A stretch of 64,000 nucleotides of DNA, taken from contig BDSI01000045.1 of assembly GCA_003117195.1 (NCBI GenBank), positions 895,896 to 959,895 of the forward strand, in the 5' to 3' direction. The notes under the pieces were generated by a model, which saw nothing but the letters and a program-made list of their open reading frames with translations, searched no databases and was not told the origin of the DNA. The DNA comes from Eudorina sp. 2006-703-Eu-15 (Eukaryota; Chlorophyta; Chlorophyceae; Chlamydomonadales; Volvocaceae). The translations under genes and the position numbers were made by a program. Positions 11,358 to 22,484 of this stretch are shown here, in pieces (position 1 is the stretch's first letter; each line of letters starts with the position of its first letter).

Positions 11358-14252
11358 CTAGAGTATCTGAAGAACGCTGCTGCTCTTTGTGCGAACGTGA
11401 AGAAAGCTGCTGCTCTGGCACTGCGCCGCCGAGGACGACGACGGCGGCGGCGGCGGCAGCAACACGTGGGGCAGGAACGGCAGCCGCCGCGGCGGCCTGG
11501 GGGCCTCCGCGGCAGCGGCGCCGCTGGCGCCGCCACGCCGAGGCGGCGACGCCGACACTGCTGTCGTCGCAGTCGCCGCCGCAGCCGCCGCCGCAGCCGT
11601 CGCCGCGCGAATGTTCGACCCCTCTTTGGCGCCGCCCACTTCGCCGCCCACTTCATCGGCGCCGTCACTGCTGTCACTGCCTGCCCGAGCGTGTTTGTCG
11701 CGATCCGCCCACTGCCTCCGATCGGCTAGCACACCACCAGCGCTGCCACCGAAGGATCCGCCAAACAGTATCGGAATCCCAGTCCTTAGGGCCCGCGCCG
11801 CCGCCGCCGCCGCCACCGCCGCCGCCGTCGCCGCCGGTGATGGCGCCGCGTCCGCGCCCGGAGATTGGGCCTCCCCCAGCGTAAGTGACAGAGACTGTGA
11901 AACCGCGCGGCGCCGACCGTCCGACACGGGGTCTAGAAGCGTCTTGCTGCTCCAACCCCGGAGAGCTAATCTGCGCGCCGCCGCCGCGGCGCTGTCCCCC
12001 GCCCCCGACCCCGACCCCGTCCCCAGTACCGCCTCAAACGACGTCCGCGGCGTGCCCGAAGTGCTGGCGGAGCCGACGCTGGCGCTTGCCGTACCCGTCA
12101 TACCGGTGTTGCTGACACGGCCGACGGGTGTCAACTCCGCGGACAGGTGCGGTGATGACCCATGGGTCAGTGAGCCAACGTCGAGGGGGGGCACCTCGCG
12201 TAGTACAGAAGCTAGGCGTAGGGTGCGGGAGGGCGGCGCCTGCTGCTGCTGCTGCTGCTGCAGCGGCGGTGGCGGCGGCGGTGGCGACGTCAAGACGTCG
12301 CCTCGCATCCTCGGAGTGACCACCACCGGCCAGTCGGCGGAATCATCATCCAGGCTGTGGAAGAGCAGACCCTGTGTCGAGCGGGACCGAGGATGTCGCC
12401 TGAACGCCGCCGCCCCTGACGACGATGCCGACGACCCCGTCTGGGCACCCCCATCAACGCCGCTGCCGCCGGGCTGGGCCGCCGAGAACGTAACTCCTGG
12501 CTTGTGCACATTGGCGGCGGCGCGAGGCGGCGGCGGCGGCGGCGAGGGGCAGGCGAACGCCGACGAAGAGCTGCGGCGTGGCAAACCGGACCTGTCGGCG
12601 GCGGCGTCCGCGGTGGCATCGGCGGCGCGGCGCGCCGCCGCGGCGGCGCCCGCCGGCGAGCGCAGAGAGCGCGGCGGGGGCGCATCGGCGGCGCCGCCGT
12701 CAGGGGCGCTGTCGACGGGGTTCAGACCATACCCGCTGAAGTTGTCGGCGGTGGTTGTGGTGGCGGTGGTACAGCTGGACGCCGCGAGCAGCGCAGCAAT
12801 GTCTTCCAGGTCGCTCTCGCAATCCGTGTCCGTGTGCTGCGCGCTGCAGCTCCCGCTCCCGCTGCCGTCGCCGCTGTCCGGGTCGGCAGCCGCCCAACAG
12901 GGCGCCCGCCGCCGCTCGAGCTGCCGCCTCCCGCGGCGCTTATTGCCGTGCTCGCTTCGGCGTCGGCCACCCTCGGACGGGCAGTGGGGCAGCGGCGGCG
13001 CCGCCGCCGCCGCCGCCGCACGCCACGTCACCACGGAGTCGTCAACGGCCGAGGCGCGAGCTGCCAGGAGCTGGGACAGCGGCACAGCCACCCGGCCGCC
13101 GCTGACGACTCCGCTGACGGCCGTGCGCACGGGCATGGACAGAACGCCGACGGCGGGCGGCATCGCGGGGTTGATGTCGCCGCCGCGGAGCGGGCCGGCG
13201 GCGGCGGCAGATCCCAAAGACGCACGGGAAGTACGGCAGCGCCGCGGCTCCGACTCCAGGACGGTGACTTCGAAATCGCTGTCGCTGCCGCTGCCGCTGC
13301 CACTGCCGCTGCCACTCACGGCGAGGGTGTGGTCGCCGCACGCCGTCGTGGGCGCTCCCTGGAGGCCCTCGCTTCGCGCCCGGCCGTGGTGGGGCCTGAA
13401 GGGCCGCGAGCTGCGGGGCCCCGACGGCGGCGTGGGGATGCCCATCTCGGTGGCGGCACGGGAGGAGGCGGCGCGCCCGTGCAGGTGCAGGTGTAGCTGC
13501 GGCGCAGAGGGAGGGGCGATGCGGTGGGACCGAGGGGAGGGCTGCGCGTCGTCATCGCCGAGGAAGCCGTGGCCGTCGTGGTCGCCGGCGGCGGCGGCGC
13601 CGCCGCTGCCGCCGCCGCGCGGCGTCGAGGGCAACATGAACGCCGGTACGGCTGAAGACAAGCGGCCAGGCGCCGCAGCTGCAGCGTGTAAGGCACTGTC
13701 ATCCCCTAGGTCCTCGAGGAAGCGGCAGGCGTGGGCGGTGCGCGTGACAAAGGGAGAGCCGACCGTTGGAATCACCGTTGCCGTTGCGGCCGTTGCGGCC
13801 GTTGGTGACGCGGTTGGCTCCTCTTGGAGGTTCCGGGCAGGCACCGGGCGAGGATCCGAGCCCCATTGGTCCGGTTCGCCGGTCATCTCCCTCCGGAACT
13901 GGCGGCTGCGACGGAGAAAGGCGGAGCCCTGGCTGTGGGCGCGCAGCAGCCGCCGACCGCAGGGTGCGGAGTCGCCGGGTGGGGACGGCTCGGTGGTCGC
14001 CGAGTCGAGGCCGTACAGCGGCGCTTGAGCAGCCGGGCGCGCCAGGCCCGCGGCCGGGTGCGGTCTCGGAGCAGGTTCGGTTTCAGCGGCGACGTCCATG
14101 AACTGCACCCGCTGTGAGGCGATGACGCGCTGGCTCGTGGACGCGCGGAGTCGAGAGCTGCTGCGGGCTCGAGGACTGTCGAGCGGCGTGCAGGCGCCAG
14201 GGGCTGAATTTTCGAGTTGGAGATAACTCTGGGCGTTGAGCACTGGAGGAGC
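11358..14252 (-). CDS. Large 3'-terminal exon of a second unrecognised low-complexity protein
   Basis: About 965 codons are open on the minus strand from a 3' splice site (CCCGCCAG before 14252) to a TAG at 11358, with no suitable ATG at the start. It is therefore probably the last exon of a multi-exon gene with its 5' part upstream. The N-terminal part (VLNAQSYLQLENSAPG, VIASQRVQFMDVAAETEP) reads like real protein. The rest is rich in Ala, Ser, Pro and Gly, with a Gly-Ser dipeptide run followed by an acidic patch (near 13.3 kb), a poly-Gln/poly-Pro stretch (near 12.25 kb) and scattered acidic and basic islands. It shares the word GWSS[RK] near its C-terminus with the neighbouring 2.1-5.1 kb exon, too little to claim homology. 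An 805-codon frame is open on the opposite strand. I prefer the minus strand because of the splice site, the polyA signal and the more normal composition. Confidence 0.58.
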   Translation of the reverse strand, partial: APPVLNAQSYLQLENSAPGACTPLDSPRARSSSRLRASTSQRVIASQRVQFMDVAAETEPAPRPHPAAGLARPAAQAPLYGLDSATTEPSPPGDSAPCGRRLLRAHSQGSAFLRRSRQFRREMTGEPDQWGSDPRPVPARNLQEEPTASPTAATAATATVIPTVGSPFVTRTAHACRFLEDLGDDSALHAAAAAPGRLSSAVPAFMLPSTPRGGGSGGAAAAGDHDGHGFLGDDDAQPSPRSHRIAPPSAPQLHLHLHGRAASSRAATEMGIPTPPSGPRSSRPFRPHHGRARSEGLQGAPTTACGDHTLAVSGSGSGSGSGSDSDFEVTVLESEPRRCRTSRASLGSAAAAGPLRGGDINPAMPPAVGVLSMPVRTAVSGVVSGGRVAVPLSQLLAARASAVDDSVVTWRAAAAAAAPPLPHCPSEGGRRRSEHGNKRRGRRQLERRRAPCWAAADPDSGDGSGSGSCSAQHTDTDCESDLEDIAALLAASSCTTATTTTADNFSGYGLNPVDSAPDGGAADAPPPRSLRSPAGAAAAARRAADATADAAADRSGLPRRSSSSAFACPSPPPPPPRAAANVHKPGVTFSAAQPGGSGVDGGAQTGSSASSSGAAAFRRHPRSRSTQGLLFHSLDDDSADWPVVVTPRMRGDVLTSPPPPPPPLQQQQQQQAPPSRTLRLASVLREVPPLDVGSLTHGSSPHLSAELTPVGRVSNTGMTGTASASVGSASTSGTPRTSFEAVLGTGSGSGAGDSAAAAARRLALRGWSSKTLLDPVSDGRRRAVSQSLSLTLGEAQSPGADAAPSPAATAAAVAAAAAARALRTGIPILFGGSFGGSAGGVLADRRQWADRDKHARAGSDSSDGADEVGGEVGGAKEGSNIRAATAAAAAAAATATTAVSASPPRRGGASGAAAAEAPRPPRRLPFLPHVLLPPPPPSSSSAAQCQSSSFLHVRTKSSSVLQIL

Positions 14253-16079
14253 CTGGCGGGCAGGAAGCAAAGGCCAGGCCGTGGGGCAGAGCGTTCTTTT
14301 GACCGTACCGTGGCCGCAGCCGCCTCAAACAAATGGGGAAATAGATTAAGACGTAAAAGAAAAATTAAATAAATAAAATTTCAGCATGCTGGCACCAACG
14401 AAATGTGGCTGACTAAAAGGGCAAGGTGGTAGCGTTGTCGAACAATTGAAAACATCAATTTGTTTTATTACGATATTGGAGAGATTCTACAAACCAGGCA
14501 AACTCGGTTGCCGATGTTCCACCTCGCTACAGAAGGATGTGCACCCTCGTCAGTCACCGGCACATTGACGCCGTTGCCGCATGCTGCAGGAATGTCTAAG
14601 CATAACTTTAAGAACACTACCCACATGTGACCGACTAACTTGCTCACGGCTTCGACCGCCACTACCCTCGGTAAGTTTTAGGGGCGAGTTCGCCACTTCT
14701 CGTATACACGACCTCACGAAGCTTTTATTGAACAGTAAAGGCCTCACAACATCAACCACATCCCGTTGAGCTGCGCAGCTCTTTCTTGCAACCGGTGCTC
14801 TGACAAAAGCGCACTCAACGAACGGCGACGCGGCGGACACACCTGGGACGTCCCTCCAGGTGGCAGAAGTCCATCCATTTTACTGCATGTTATTGTTGGC
14901 ATCAACGCGTGCAGAGACGACAGGAAATCCTCGTTGTTAGTTTGACACCCCCGAGAGGTTTTGTTCTTGACAACAATAATATTTCGTAACAAACATATAC
15001 ATGCCTATGATGCTGTACCTTGGTTTGCTAGGTTATACAAAGCGCAGGGCCGTTGTCGGCGAGATTGTGTTGACGCTACGGAATCGTACAGCGAGACGGC
15101 GAGGACAGAAAACAGCGAGAATTCACGGTATGACGATTCGAAAGCAGATACCATAAATTGTTGTACTGAATACCCATATCCTAAACCCTCTCCGCGCTCA
15201 CGTAAGGAGAGTTAAGAGTACCCGTACAGGTACAAAAGTCGGATTGGCAATTGTCGCATCAATTTTGATTGCGTAAATCTATTTTTATATTACGAATTAA
15301 TTAAATAACTATATGCAAGTACACAGCTGCATTATTCTTCCGTTCGGCTTCCGCGACCGTACTTATTTATCGCTTCTTGCGATACAGAATGCTTGCCAAC
15401 TCTATGTAAGATTTGGCCCTGTATATTGCTGGCTATGCAGGCGCTGGCTCGACTCAAACATGTTTTGCGTCAGCCGTACCGTTCGTAGTGGTATTGCAAC
15501 AGATACGCTCCCGCATTTTCAAGGTGCACCATGCCTGCTTCGCATGCAAGCACATTGCCTTTGTTGTTGAATTTGCAAAGTTTATGCTGTTGGAGCCGTG
15601 TGATGATAACACACTACCGACGGCAACTGTACGGTGGCTGTCGACGGAATGTTCAGCCACAGACTTTTCGCGTTCTTGAGTCCTGAGGAGCTGCAAACCA
15701 CTCGCGGGCAGGGCCACTACAGTCCGATCTCCAAGGCATCCGCCGTCCGATGCTCGAAATGACGGTGTCCACGTGCCACCTCGTGGCAGTGGCAAACCTA
15801 CCGTCGTTGAAATTCACCCGCATCACCTCCGCCCTTGAGGGTGTGCGTCCGTCGTCCAACCCTCCCCTCCCTCGCCTCTCCTCGCCTCCCCTCGCCCGCC
15901 CTGGCCCAGCCAGCACCGCGGTGCCGCGACAGCGCCGCCTTCCCCCTGCTCGACACGCCGCCCGGACTAGTGGCACCCCCCTTCGGCTAGAGCACGGTAG
16001 ACCGCCAACCCGACAGCGACGGCCCCGCATCGACTGGTTTCCTAGCCCAGTGCACACGGTGACACTGTACGGCAAGCGC
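14253..16079. other. No gene recognised; AT-richer than the flanks
   Basis: No assignable exon. The segment 14.33-15.65 kb is clearly less GC-rich, with AAATAAATAAAAT near 14.37 kb, as expected for intergenic DNA or a long intron. It separates two minus-strand genes and may carry the 5' exons and promoter of the gene ending at 11358, plus the 3' UTR of the Nudix gene. Confidence 0.5.
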
Positions 16080-19000
16080 CTAGTGGCTCCGGAGCTGCGC
16101 GCTGCCGTCCCCCTGCTGCCGGCGGTACAGGTCCAGGATGTGCTTCCCCACCGGGGTGAACTGCTCCTCGCGCAGCAGCTGCTCCACCTGGGGGCCCAGG
16201 CCCAGGGAGGGCGCAGTGGGCAGGGCAGGGTAGTGGCAGGGCGGAGGCGATGGCCAGGGTACCCGGAACGGGTGGCAAGGGTACGCGACCAGCACAACGC
16301 TCTAGGCGTGTATGTAAGCGAGGCGGGACCAGTGCGGGACCCTAACCCCTCCGACCAACGTGTATACGCTTTCTGCTTCAAGTACGTGCGCACGACGACA
16401 ATAATCCGCTTGGGCGATGGCCGATGGGTTAGCGAGAGGCTGCACTGCAGGTGGGCTGGACGGGACAACGGATGGGTCGCTGCTCGCTGGCGCACCGCCG
16501 AAGCAGAACGACCGACCGCCCCGTCGGTTGCCGAAGACGTCCCGCCCTCAACCCACTCCGGCGCCCGCAGAGCCGTGTTCCCCTCCGGCCCCCGCTGGGT
16601 CGCGAGCGGCCAGGTCCCAATGCGTGCAGCCGAGCGAGTGCGTGAGAGAGGAGCAATGCCGGGTACCTCCTGACGGGCTGCAGCTCCCTCCTGACTCGAT
16701 TGATGCAGCTCCCTCCTGACTCGATTGATGCAGGGTCAGGCCTGCTACGGCGGAGGTTGTTGCTGGAGTGTGTACATACCGCATCCGCATGGTCCTTCAT
16801 ACCGGCAGTGTGTATCGCTGTGTGATTCACCCATCCCATTACCCTCTTCGCACAATGGGGCTGCACACGACCGGCTCGCGAACGGGCTGGGTACGGCTGT
16901 GGGCGCATGAGTCGCCCACAGGGCCCCCGCTCCGAAACCCAGGGGCCTCACCTGGTCCCAGCTCCGGAACCCCGCCCAGTCGACCTCCTCCTCCTGCAGC
17001 TGCAGCGCGCCGCCCGCATGCGTGAAGGCGAAGGCGCAGCCCCACACCCGGCAGCTGCCGTCCTCGTAGGGGAACACGAACAGGCGCCGCAGACCGGCGC
17101 GCGCCGCCGCTTCACCCACTCCGATCTCCTCCGCGAGCTCCCTGACGCCAGGGGAGATTACAAACGGGTGAGGCAAGGTCAGGGATTGGCCCGCGCGCAA
17201 CGCGAACATGAAAGTCCTCGTCTCCCTCCGTTCCCCCTAGTTCCTTGTCCGCGCCGTTGGCAAAAATGTAATGTAACCGTTACAAGGTGGACCCGTATCC
17301 CGACCGGGTGTTCCAACGGGCCCAGGTAGCTCGTAGGTGCCTCGTCTCATCAACCCCTACCAAGGGCTGCGCACCCATCCTCCATCACCCGCGGGGGGGG
17401 GCCGAAAATGTGGGCCGTCCGTGGCCCGTGCACCTCGTCGCGCATCGACCCCGAGTCCGTCTCTGTGGGGCCTGCCCGGCAACCGTTGGCACTTAGCCCT
17501 TCTGGTCTACGGAGCACATGACCAGCGGTGCAGAGATGACGGCATTCGGGCATTGTGTGCTGGGTCGCAAGCGACGCGACGCGAGGTGCGCCCGTCATCC
17601 AGCAGGCCCTGCCACAATTGCGGCGTAGGACGGCGTGGGACTGCTTAAGGCTACGACTGCTAACGGACCGTCGCGGACCGTCGGACTGACATATCGCCGT
17701 CGAGCTCGCGCACACCCGAGCGCATGCTCCAATTTCCTCCACTCGCTGGGTGTGTCTGGGCTGTCAAACCCTACCCCTTCCCCTCTCCTCCGCTCCCCTC
17801 CTCTCCGTGGCGCCACCCTCACCTCGCGGCCGTGTCCTCGTACTCCTCGCCCGCCCGCACCACGCCCGCGATGACCACGTCCCAGTGCCCCGGGTAGACG
17901 TCCTGCGATGGCAGGCGGACCCGCGGGTCGGCGCCTTGAAAGCCGGGCGCGGCGGCCCGCCGTGCGCTACCGGGTGCAGAGTCGAGTCGCCGCTCGCTCC
18001 CCACGGAACCCATCAGCCCGTCAGCAGCAGCGACCGGGTGCGAGTGCCCTAACGCCTCGTGCACCAGCTGCTGAGCTGAGATGATGACGGTGCACCGGTG
18101 GCAGTAATAATGGGTTACGGTGCGATCAAGAGCCGAGGCTGCAAGGTCCTTGAGCTTTCTAGGTTCTGCTGCACACTCATCCTCCTGGTGAAGGCATGGC
18201 AACCTCATTGCGGTGCCCACTGCCGAGCGCGCGAGGGCCGTCCGCCCCGGCGGTGAGTGGCGGACAGTGCGGCTCCCGGCAGCCGGCACCCTGCCCGTGT
18301 GCGGCTGCAGCAGCAGCGCTCGAAGCGGGCGGCAGCCTTGCCTGCCTGCGGCTGAGGCTGCGGCGGCGGCTGGGTGGGGCCAACTATGCAGGCGCCACGA
18401 AGGTCGGGGTCGGGGGCTCGGGGATGCGAGGCCAGCCACCATTGACCCGGCGCCCCGAAAGATGGGTCGGGGACTCGGGGATGCGAGGCCAGCCACCATT
18501 GACCCGGCGCCCCGAAAGATGGGTCGGGGACTCGGGGATGCGAGGCCAGCCACCATTGACCCGGCGCCCCGAAAGATGGGTCGGGGGCTCGGGATGCGAG
18601 GCCAGCCACCATTGACCCGGCGCCCCGAAAGATGGGTCGGGGGCTCGGGGATGCGAGGCCAGCCACCATTGACCCGGCGCCCCGAAAGATGGGTCGGGGG
18701 CTCGGGGATGCGAGGCCAGCCACCATTGACCCGGCGCCCCGGAAGATGGGTCGGGGGCTCGGGGATGCGAGGCCAGCCACCATTGACCCGGCGCCCCGAA
18801 AGATGGGTCGGGGGCTCGGGGATGCGAGGCCAGCCACCATTGACCCGGCGCCCCGAAAGATGGGTCGGGGGCTCGGGGATGCGAGGCCAGCCACCATTGA
18901 CCCGGCGCCCCGGAAGATGGGTCGGGGGCTCGGGGATGCGAGGCCAGCCACCATTGACCCGGCGCCCCGAAAGATGGGTCGGGGGCTCGGGGATGCGAGG

Positions 19001-19209
19001 CCAGCCACCATTGACCCGGCGCCCCGGAAGATGGGTCGGGGGCTCGGGGATGCGAGGCCAGCACCGCACCGCACCTTTTTGGAGCTGCGCTTGGAGACCA
19101 GAAGCTCGCCGCCGTCGTTGGTGACCAGCACGTAGGAGCCGCGGCCGAGCAGGCGATTCCGCACTGTCACGTCCCGTGGCTCCGCACCCACCACACGGTT
19201 CTGCTCATC
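16080..19209 (-). CDS. Nudix hydrolase (IPP-isomerase-like subgroup), 5' end not resolved
   Basis: Four exons join in frame on the minus strand: 19209-19075, 17902-17823, 17141-16952 and 16187-16080 (TAG at 16080-16082), giving 170 residues. The order is DEQNRVVGAEPRDVTVRNRLL, a beta-strand LLVSKRSSKKDVYPGHWDV, and the Nudix box G-x5-E-x7-RELAEEIGV, split by an intron between EDTAA and ELAEEIGV. Then come LFVFPYEDG and a C-terminal helix VEQLLREEQFTPVGKHILDL. The glycine, arginine and glutamates of the box that bind the metal are all present. Such enzymes hydrolyse nucleoside-diphosphate-linked compounds; the N-terminal DExNxVxG and R-x-L signature is shared with the group annotated as IPP-isomerase-like Nudix proteins. 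The substrate is not inferable. The first visible exon opens at an acceptor (CTACAG), so a start codon and possibly a targeting peptide lie upstream in about 19.2-19.7 kb. Confidence 0.86.
17266..17402 (-). repeat. Dispersed SINE-like repeat, truncated copy
   Basis: About 130 bases match 62450-62585 with few differences (TGTAACCGTTACAANGTGGA, then CCCGACCGGGTGTTCCAACG), and the first ~75 bases match 59940-60010. It lies in the third intron of the Nudix gene. Orientation is taken from the longest copy (62.45 kb), where a tRNA-like head lies at the minus-strand 5' end. Confidence 0.7.
18413..19062. repeat. 57-bp minisatellite, about 11 copies, in a Nudix intron
   Basis: Near-identical 57-bp units begin at 18434, 18491, 18548, 18604, 18661, 18718, 18775, 18832, 18889, 18946 and 19003 (phase taken at AGCCACCATT). 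One unit is 56 bp, and units differ mainly by CCCCGAAAGATGG against CCCCGGAAGATGG. Because 57 is a multiple of three and the unit lacks stops, long artificial frames run through it on both strands. It fills much of the intron between the SKRSSKK and DVYPGHWD exons and abuts the donor at 19074. Confidence 0.97.
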
Positions 19210-19834
19210 CTGTAGGCACCGGGCGCCGCCGACAGGGTCTACGTTCTGAGGTGCTGTGACGCGCAGTGTCTTGGTGAGGACCCAGGACAGGATGTAATTT
19301 GACGGAGAGAGAACACGGCGCGGCAGGAAGCACGATGGCCTCGTGCGAGCTGTGCGGGTGCAGAATCCGAGCGCGCGCTACCAGGTGAACTCCCGTACCA
19401 CTTCCCGCGACAGGGGAGGATGGACGCCTAGAACGGGGTAGTGAAGAGTCAGGGGTGCTTACCACTATGACACAGTACTCTTTCGGTCTTGTTATTGGTG
19501 ATTCCGTGGGAGTGTTGAGGCATCGCCTGCCTCGCGTGCACTGCTTACGTCTGAACTCATGCGTTCTACAGTACAATAGAGACGTACTAGTCCCTTGCAG
19601 AAGGTATGTCATTGCGATGTAACAATGCTCCGAACTTGATAATTTCTTTGATGCACATGTAGCCAATCACCACGAATGTGGCTAAATTCCACAAAGCATC
19701 CTTGATAAACCCAACTGTTGATCTTTGGATCTTCGACAGTTTGGCACTCTGGCGTCTCGCTGGCGTCTGGCCTCGGCGCTCGTGGCACTGGTTCGGTTTT
19801 CTGATACCGTTGCAGGGCGTTGCTTCCGTTGCTT

Positions 19835-19839
19835 TTACA
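19835..19839 (-). terminator. Candidate polyadenylation signal TGTAA for the TMEM14 gene
   Basis: TGTAA on the minus strand 80-84 bases after the TMEM14 stop codon, a normal distance for a chlorophycean 3' UTR. Confidence 0.5.
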
Positions 19840-19918
19840 AAAATGCTCTTCAAGAGCAGACACTAAGACTATGATCTAGTTCTAGAGGTTGCAAAGTTAG
19901 GCCAGCTCCATCGGCTCC

Positions 19919-20448
19919 TCAGTAACGCTTTGGGGTGTGCAGCGCCGGTTTAGGTCCGAGAGGGCTGATGCTCCAGGCGTAGAACAACGCCATAATGCCA
20001 CTGCAAATGACAATGTCATGTCGTCAAAATATATGTGCAACGTGACAGGAGAATATCCGCGGGAGAGTGCATGCAGGCGACGATCTCACCTGACCCCGGA
20101 GATTACTGCGGCAAAGATTGAGTGCGTCCGCTCATAGCGCTTGAACATCATGTACGTTAGCCCAGCAGCAATCACTGCACAACGCGGCCGAATAGGTTAC
20201 GCCTACTGACGTGTGGAAGATACAGTACACAAGACAAAATCCTGACCTAAGCTCAGAAATACAGTGGGCTTGCACACGGACTTGGTTTTCGTGTAGTGCT
20301 GCAGAGAGAAGTATGCTAGCAGTCCGAGTAGAAGTGCCGAGCCAACCGCACCGCCAAGCGAAGCTTTGCTGCCGTGTGCAAAGAATGCATACAACCCGGC
20401 AATGGCCAAGAAAAATGAATAGAATGGTGTAAAGCAGAAGTCATACAT
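19919..20448 (-). CDS. TMEM14-family small membrane protein
   Basis: Three exons on the minus strand, 20448-20247, 20174-20090 and 20000-19919, join in phase to 122 residues from ATG to TGA. The protein is four hydrophobic segments with short loops: FYSFFLAIAGLYAFFA, the family signature HGSKASLGGAVGSALLLG, LVIAAGLTYMMFKRYERTHS (conserved M-x-x-RY-x-x-T) and FAAVISGVSGIMALFYAW. Length and segment pattern match the Tmemb_14 family, which includes mammalian TMEM14C and the plant FAX plastid fatty-acid exporters; some members act in mitochondrial porphyrin or plastid fatty-acid movement. No N-terminal targeting peptide is visible, so a plastid role is not supported here. It lies just upstream of, and on the same strand as, the Nudix gene. 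Confidence 0.9.
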
Positions 20449-21223
20449 GTTGCAACCTGTCGAAACAAAATGGTTTTTGAAGTACGTGAGTAGTTGTATT
20501 GTAAGGAAGCTACGCCTTAATGATTAGGAAACAGCGGTCATGTACAGGACTTTCTCGAAACATTGCAAGGTCAGTCACGGAAAGTCCAAGACACGTACGG
20601 CAATCTGAACACTGTAACCGCGCGACGTCGACAGGTCCTTGTCGCAGAAGCTCCACAGTATGTGAAACATATGGGGACAGAAACGTCTTGCGGTCCCCTG
20701 GTTGCACCCGCTTTGTAACCCAAGGCACGCCATCACACCCCAGAGGTGTTCGGTGCATGCTCACAGCTGCTGAAGCTCACACGGACTATACTGCTGTGCC
20801 GCCGTGCGCCGCTGGCACTCAACTTAAGCACGAGCCGATCGGCAATTCAGGGCACTGTCCTCCCCTGGTCTATTTCGTCAGGCAGCCAAGACGAGTTGAC
20901 TTCTCTAGATGAGGAAGGAGGATAGAGATAGGCAGTTTCTTGCGAATAAACTGCTGTAGTGCGTGCGTGGAAGCAGTTCGTACATGTGTACGACATGGGA
21001 CGAGACCAAGTGATACGATTTCCCCTTAACACCTCGTGCGAGCATGTCTGAGTTAACTGCCAATAGTATTCAACTGTACTGAGAGGTTTGTCCCGCTGCT
21101 GGGACAGTGGCCTCTAAGATCCCCCCACCCGCCCATAGACAACGTTGTCGATACGGCGCGAACACTTGACTGTTACACATACCGACAGCGGCTTGACAGT
21201 CCGAAACCCTCCCCCCTGCTGCC

Positions 21224-21252
21224 CTGTCAGGCCGTATGACTGCTCTCTGACG
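21224..21252. repeat. Left 29-bp flanking repeat
   Basis: The 29 bases beginning CTGTCAGGCCGTATGACTGC recur exactly at 21821-21849, immediately before and after the first 568-bp repeat. Confidence 0.9.
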
Positions 21253-21820
21253 GGAAAGCATGCGCGAAGAAGAAAAGAGACTCCTCAGCGCATGCGCGCA
21301 CGTTGGCTGTTCCATTGAAAGGAGTCTGCATCAACATAAGATCAGAAATAACGTGCCATCGTGGAAGCAGCAGAAACGCTGTTGTAGGTTCGCGACACCG
21401 GAGGCAAGGCCGAAGGTAGGATCAGCTGGCTGGTCCGTTGCAGAAGCGACGCCGCGCAGCTGTCCATAACGCTGATGTAAGCACTATGCGTGCAAATGAT
21501 GACAATGGAACAAGGGCTCGGTCCAGGAGATGAATGATGTGATGAATGACCTTACATGTCTCTTCCGCTAGGCCAGGTCCATAACCTAACGAAAGGGGCC
21601 TACTAGTTGCTCATCGGCTATTGCCGAAGAGCAAATCGAGACAAAGCACCAAGGCAAAGCCTCGACCTAAATCACAAGACAAACAAGTACGACACTCTAC
21701 CATCAGTGATGGTCCCGAAACCAAAGGAAACGGACAACCGAATCACACAACAACTCACAATAACCGCAAATAACCGAAATGGAGCAGTAAACTGACGGGT
21801 GCAGTCAATCGGCGTGACAG
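21253..21820. repeat. 568-bp direct repeat, copy 1
   Basis: Begins GGAAAGCATGCGCGAAG and ends TCAATCGGCGTGACAG. It matches 22485-23052 base for base except two substitutions near 21536-21537, without indels. It has no terminal inverted repeats and no long conserved reading frame with recognisable protein. Exact 29-bp repeats flank this copy only. Confidence 0.93.
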
Positions 21821-21849
21821 CTGTCAGGCCGTATGACTGCTCTCTGACG
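21821..21849. repeat. Right 29-bp flanking repeat
   Basis: Exact repeat of 21224-21252. The two abut the ends of the 568-bp unit like an unusually long target duplication or a recombination scar. Confidence 0.9.
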
Positions 21850-22484
21850 TATCATGTGCCTACCCGTGACTCCCCCCCCAGCGTGCAACGCAGTAGCAAA
21901 GCTGGAAAGATGGGTTCCAGGTGGTGTGGTGTGGATGCGTGAGGTAATTGCGTCCAAATGCGGCAATACGCGACCAGCATGCGTAGCTGGCAATATGAAG
22001 TACATGGCGACCGAGACCCGAAATGTACGACAAGTACGGCATGCTCAGACGGTGTCCGACATGATGGCAACAGACTCGCAACAGGGAACACCAACGGCGC
22101 GGCTACTGATGCAGTCAATCAAATGGGCCAGCAGCAAACAAGGCACAAACACAAAGCACGGTGTATGCTCCAGCTGGTCTACACGAAAGGCTAAGCACAA
22201 GGCGTGGCCCGGGATCTAGCGCTGGCGACTTTGGCACGGGCATTCCCACAGACAGCAAAACACGCGGGCATCACCTCCGAACGCGGCCTGGGCTGCACAC
22301 GCATGACCTCAGAACTCTCACGTCGGGCGATTCCAACTGGATGGAGCACCAAAATGACGACCGCCGAACGGAACGGCTAAGAAGTCGCCGACATACCAAA
22401 TCGCTCGGCACCATTGACAACTGTCATTCAGCAACCATCATTTGATCACGCTTGACAATACAAGCGCTTGGTCTCGATTTGCTG

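Noticed and set aside
11611..14028. 805-codon plus-strand frame opposite the second low-complexity gene
   Set aside because: Composition (Arg, Pro, Leu and Cys-rich) is typical of the antisense of an Ala/Ser/Gly-rich gene. No splice or family support was found.
17819..19194. Long repetitive frames on both strands across the minisatellite
   Set aside because: They arise because the 57-bp unit is a multiple of three without stops. The Nudix reading requires the array to be intronic.
19587..19853. 88-codon minus-strand frame with a hydrophobic C-terminal segment
   Set aside because: It lies in the probable TMEM14 3' UTR, overlaps the polyA signal and has no family similarity I recognise. One hydrophobic stretch is not enough to call a gene.
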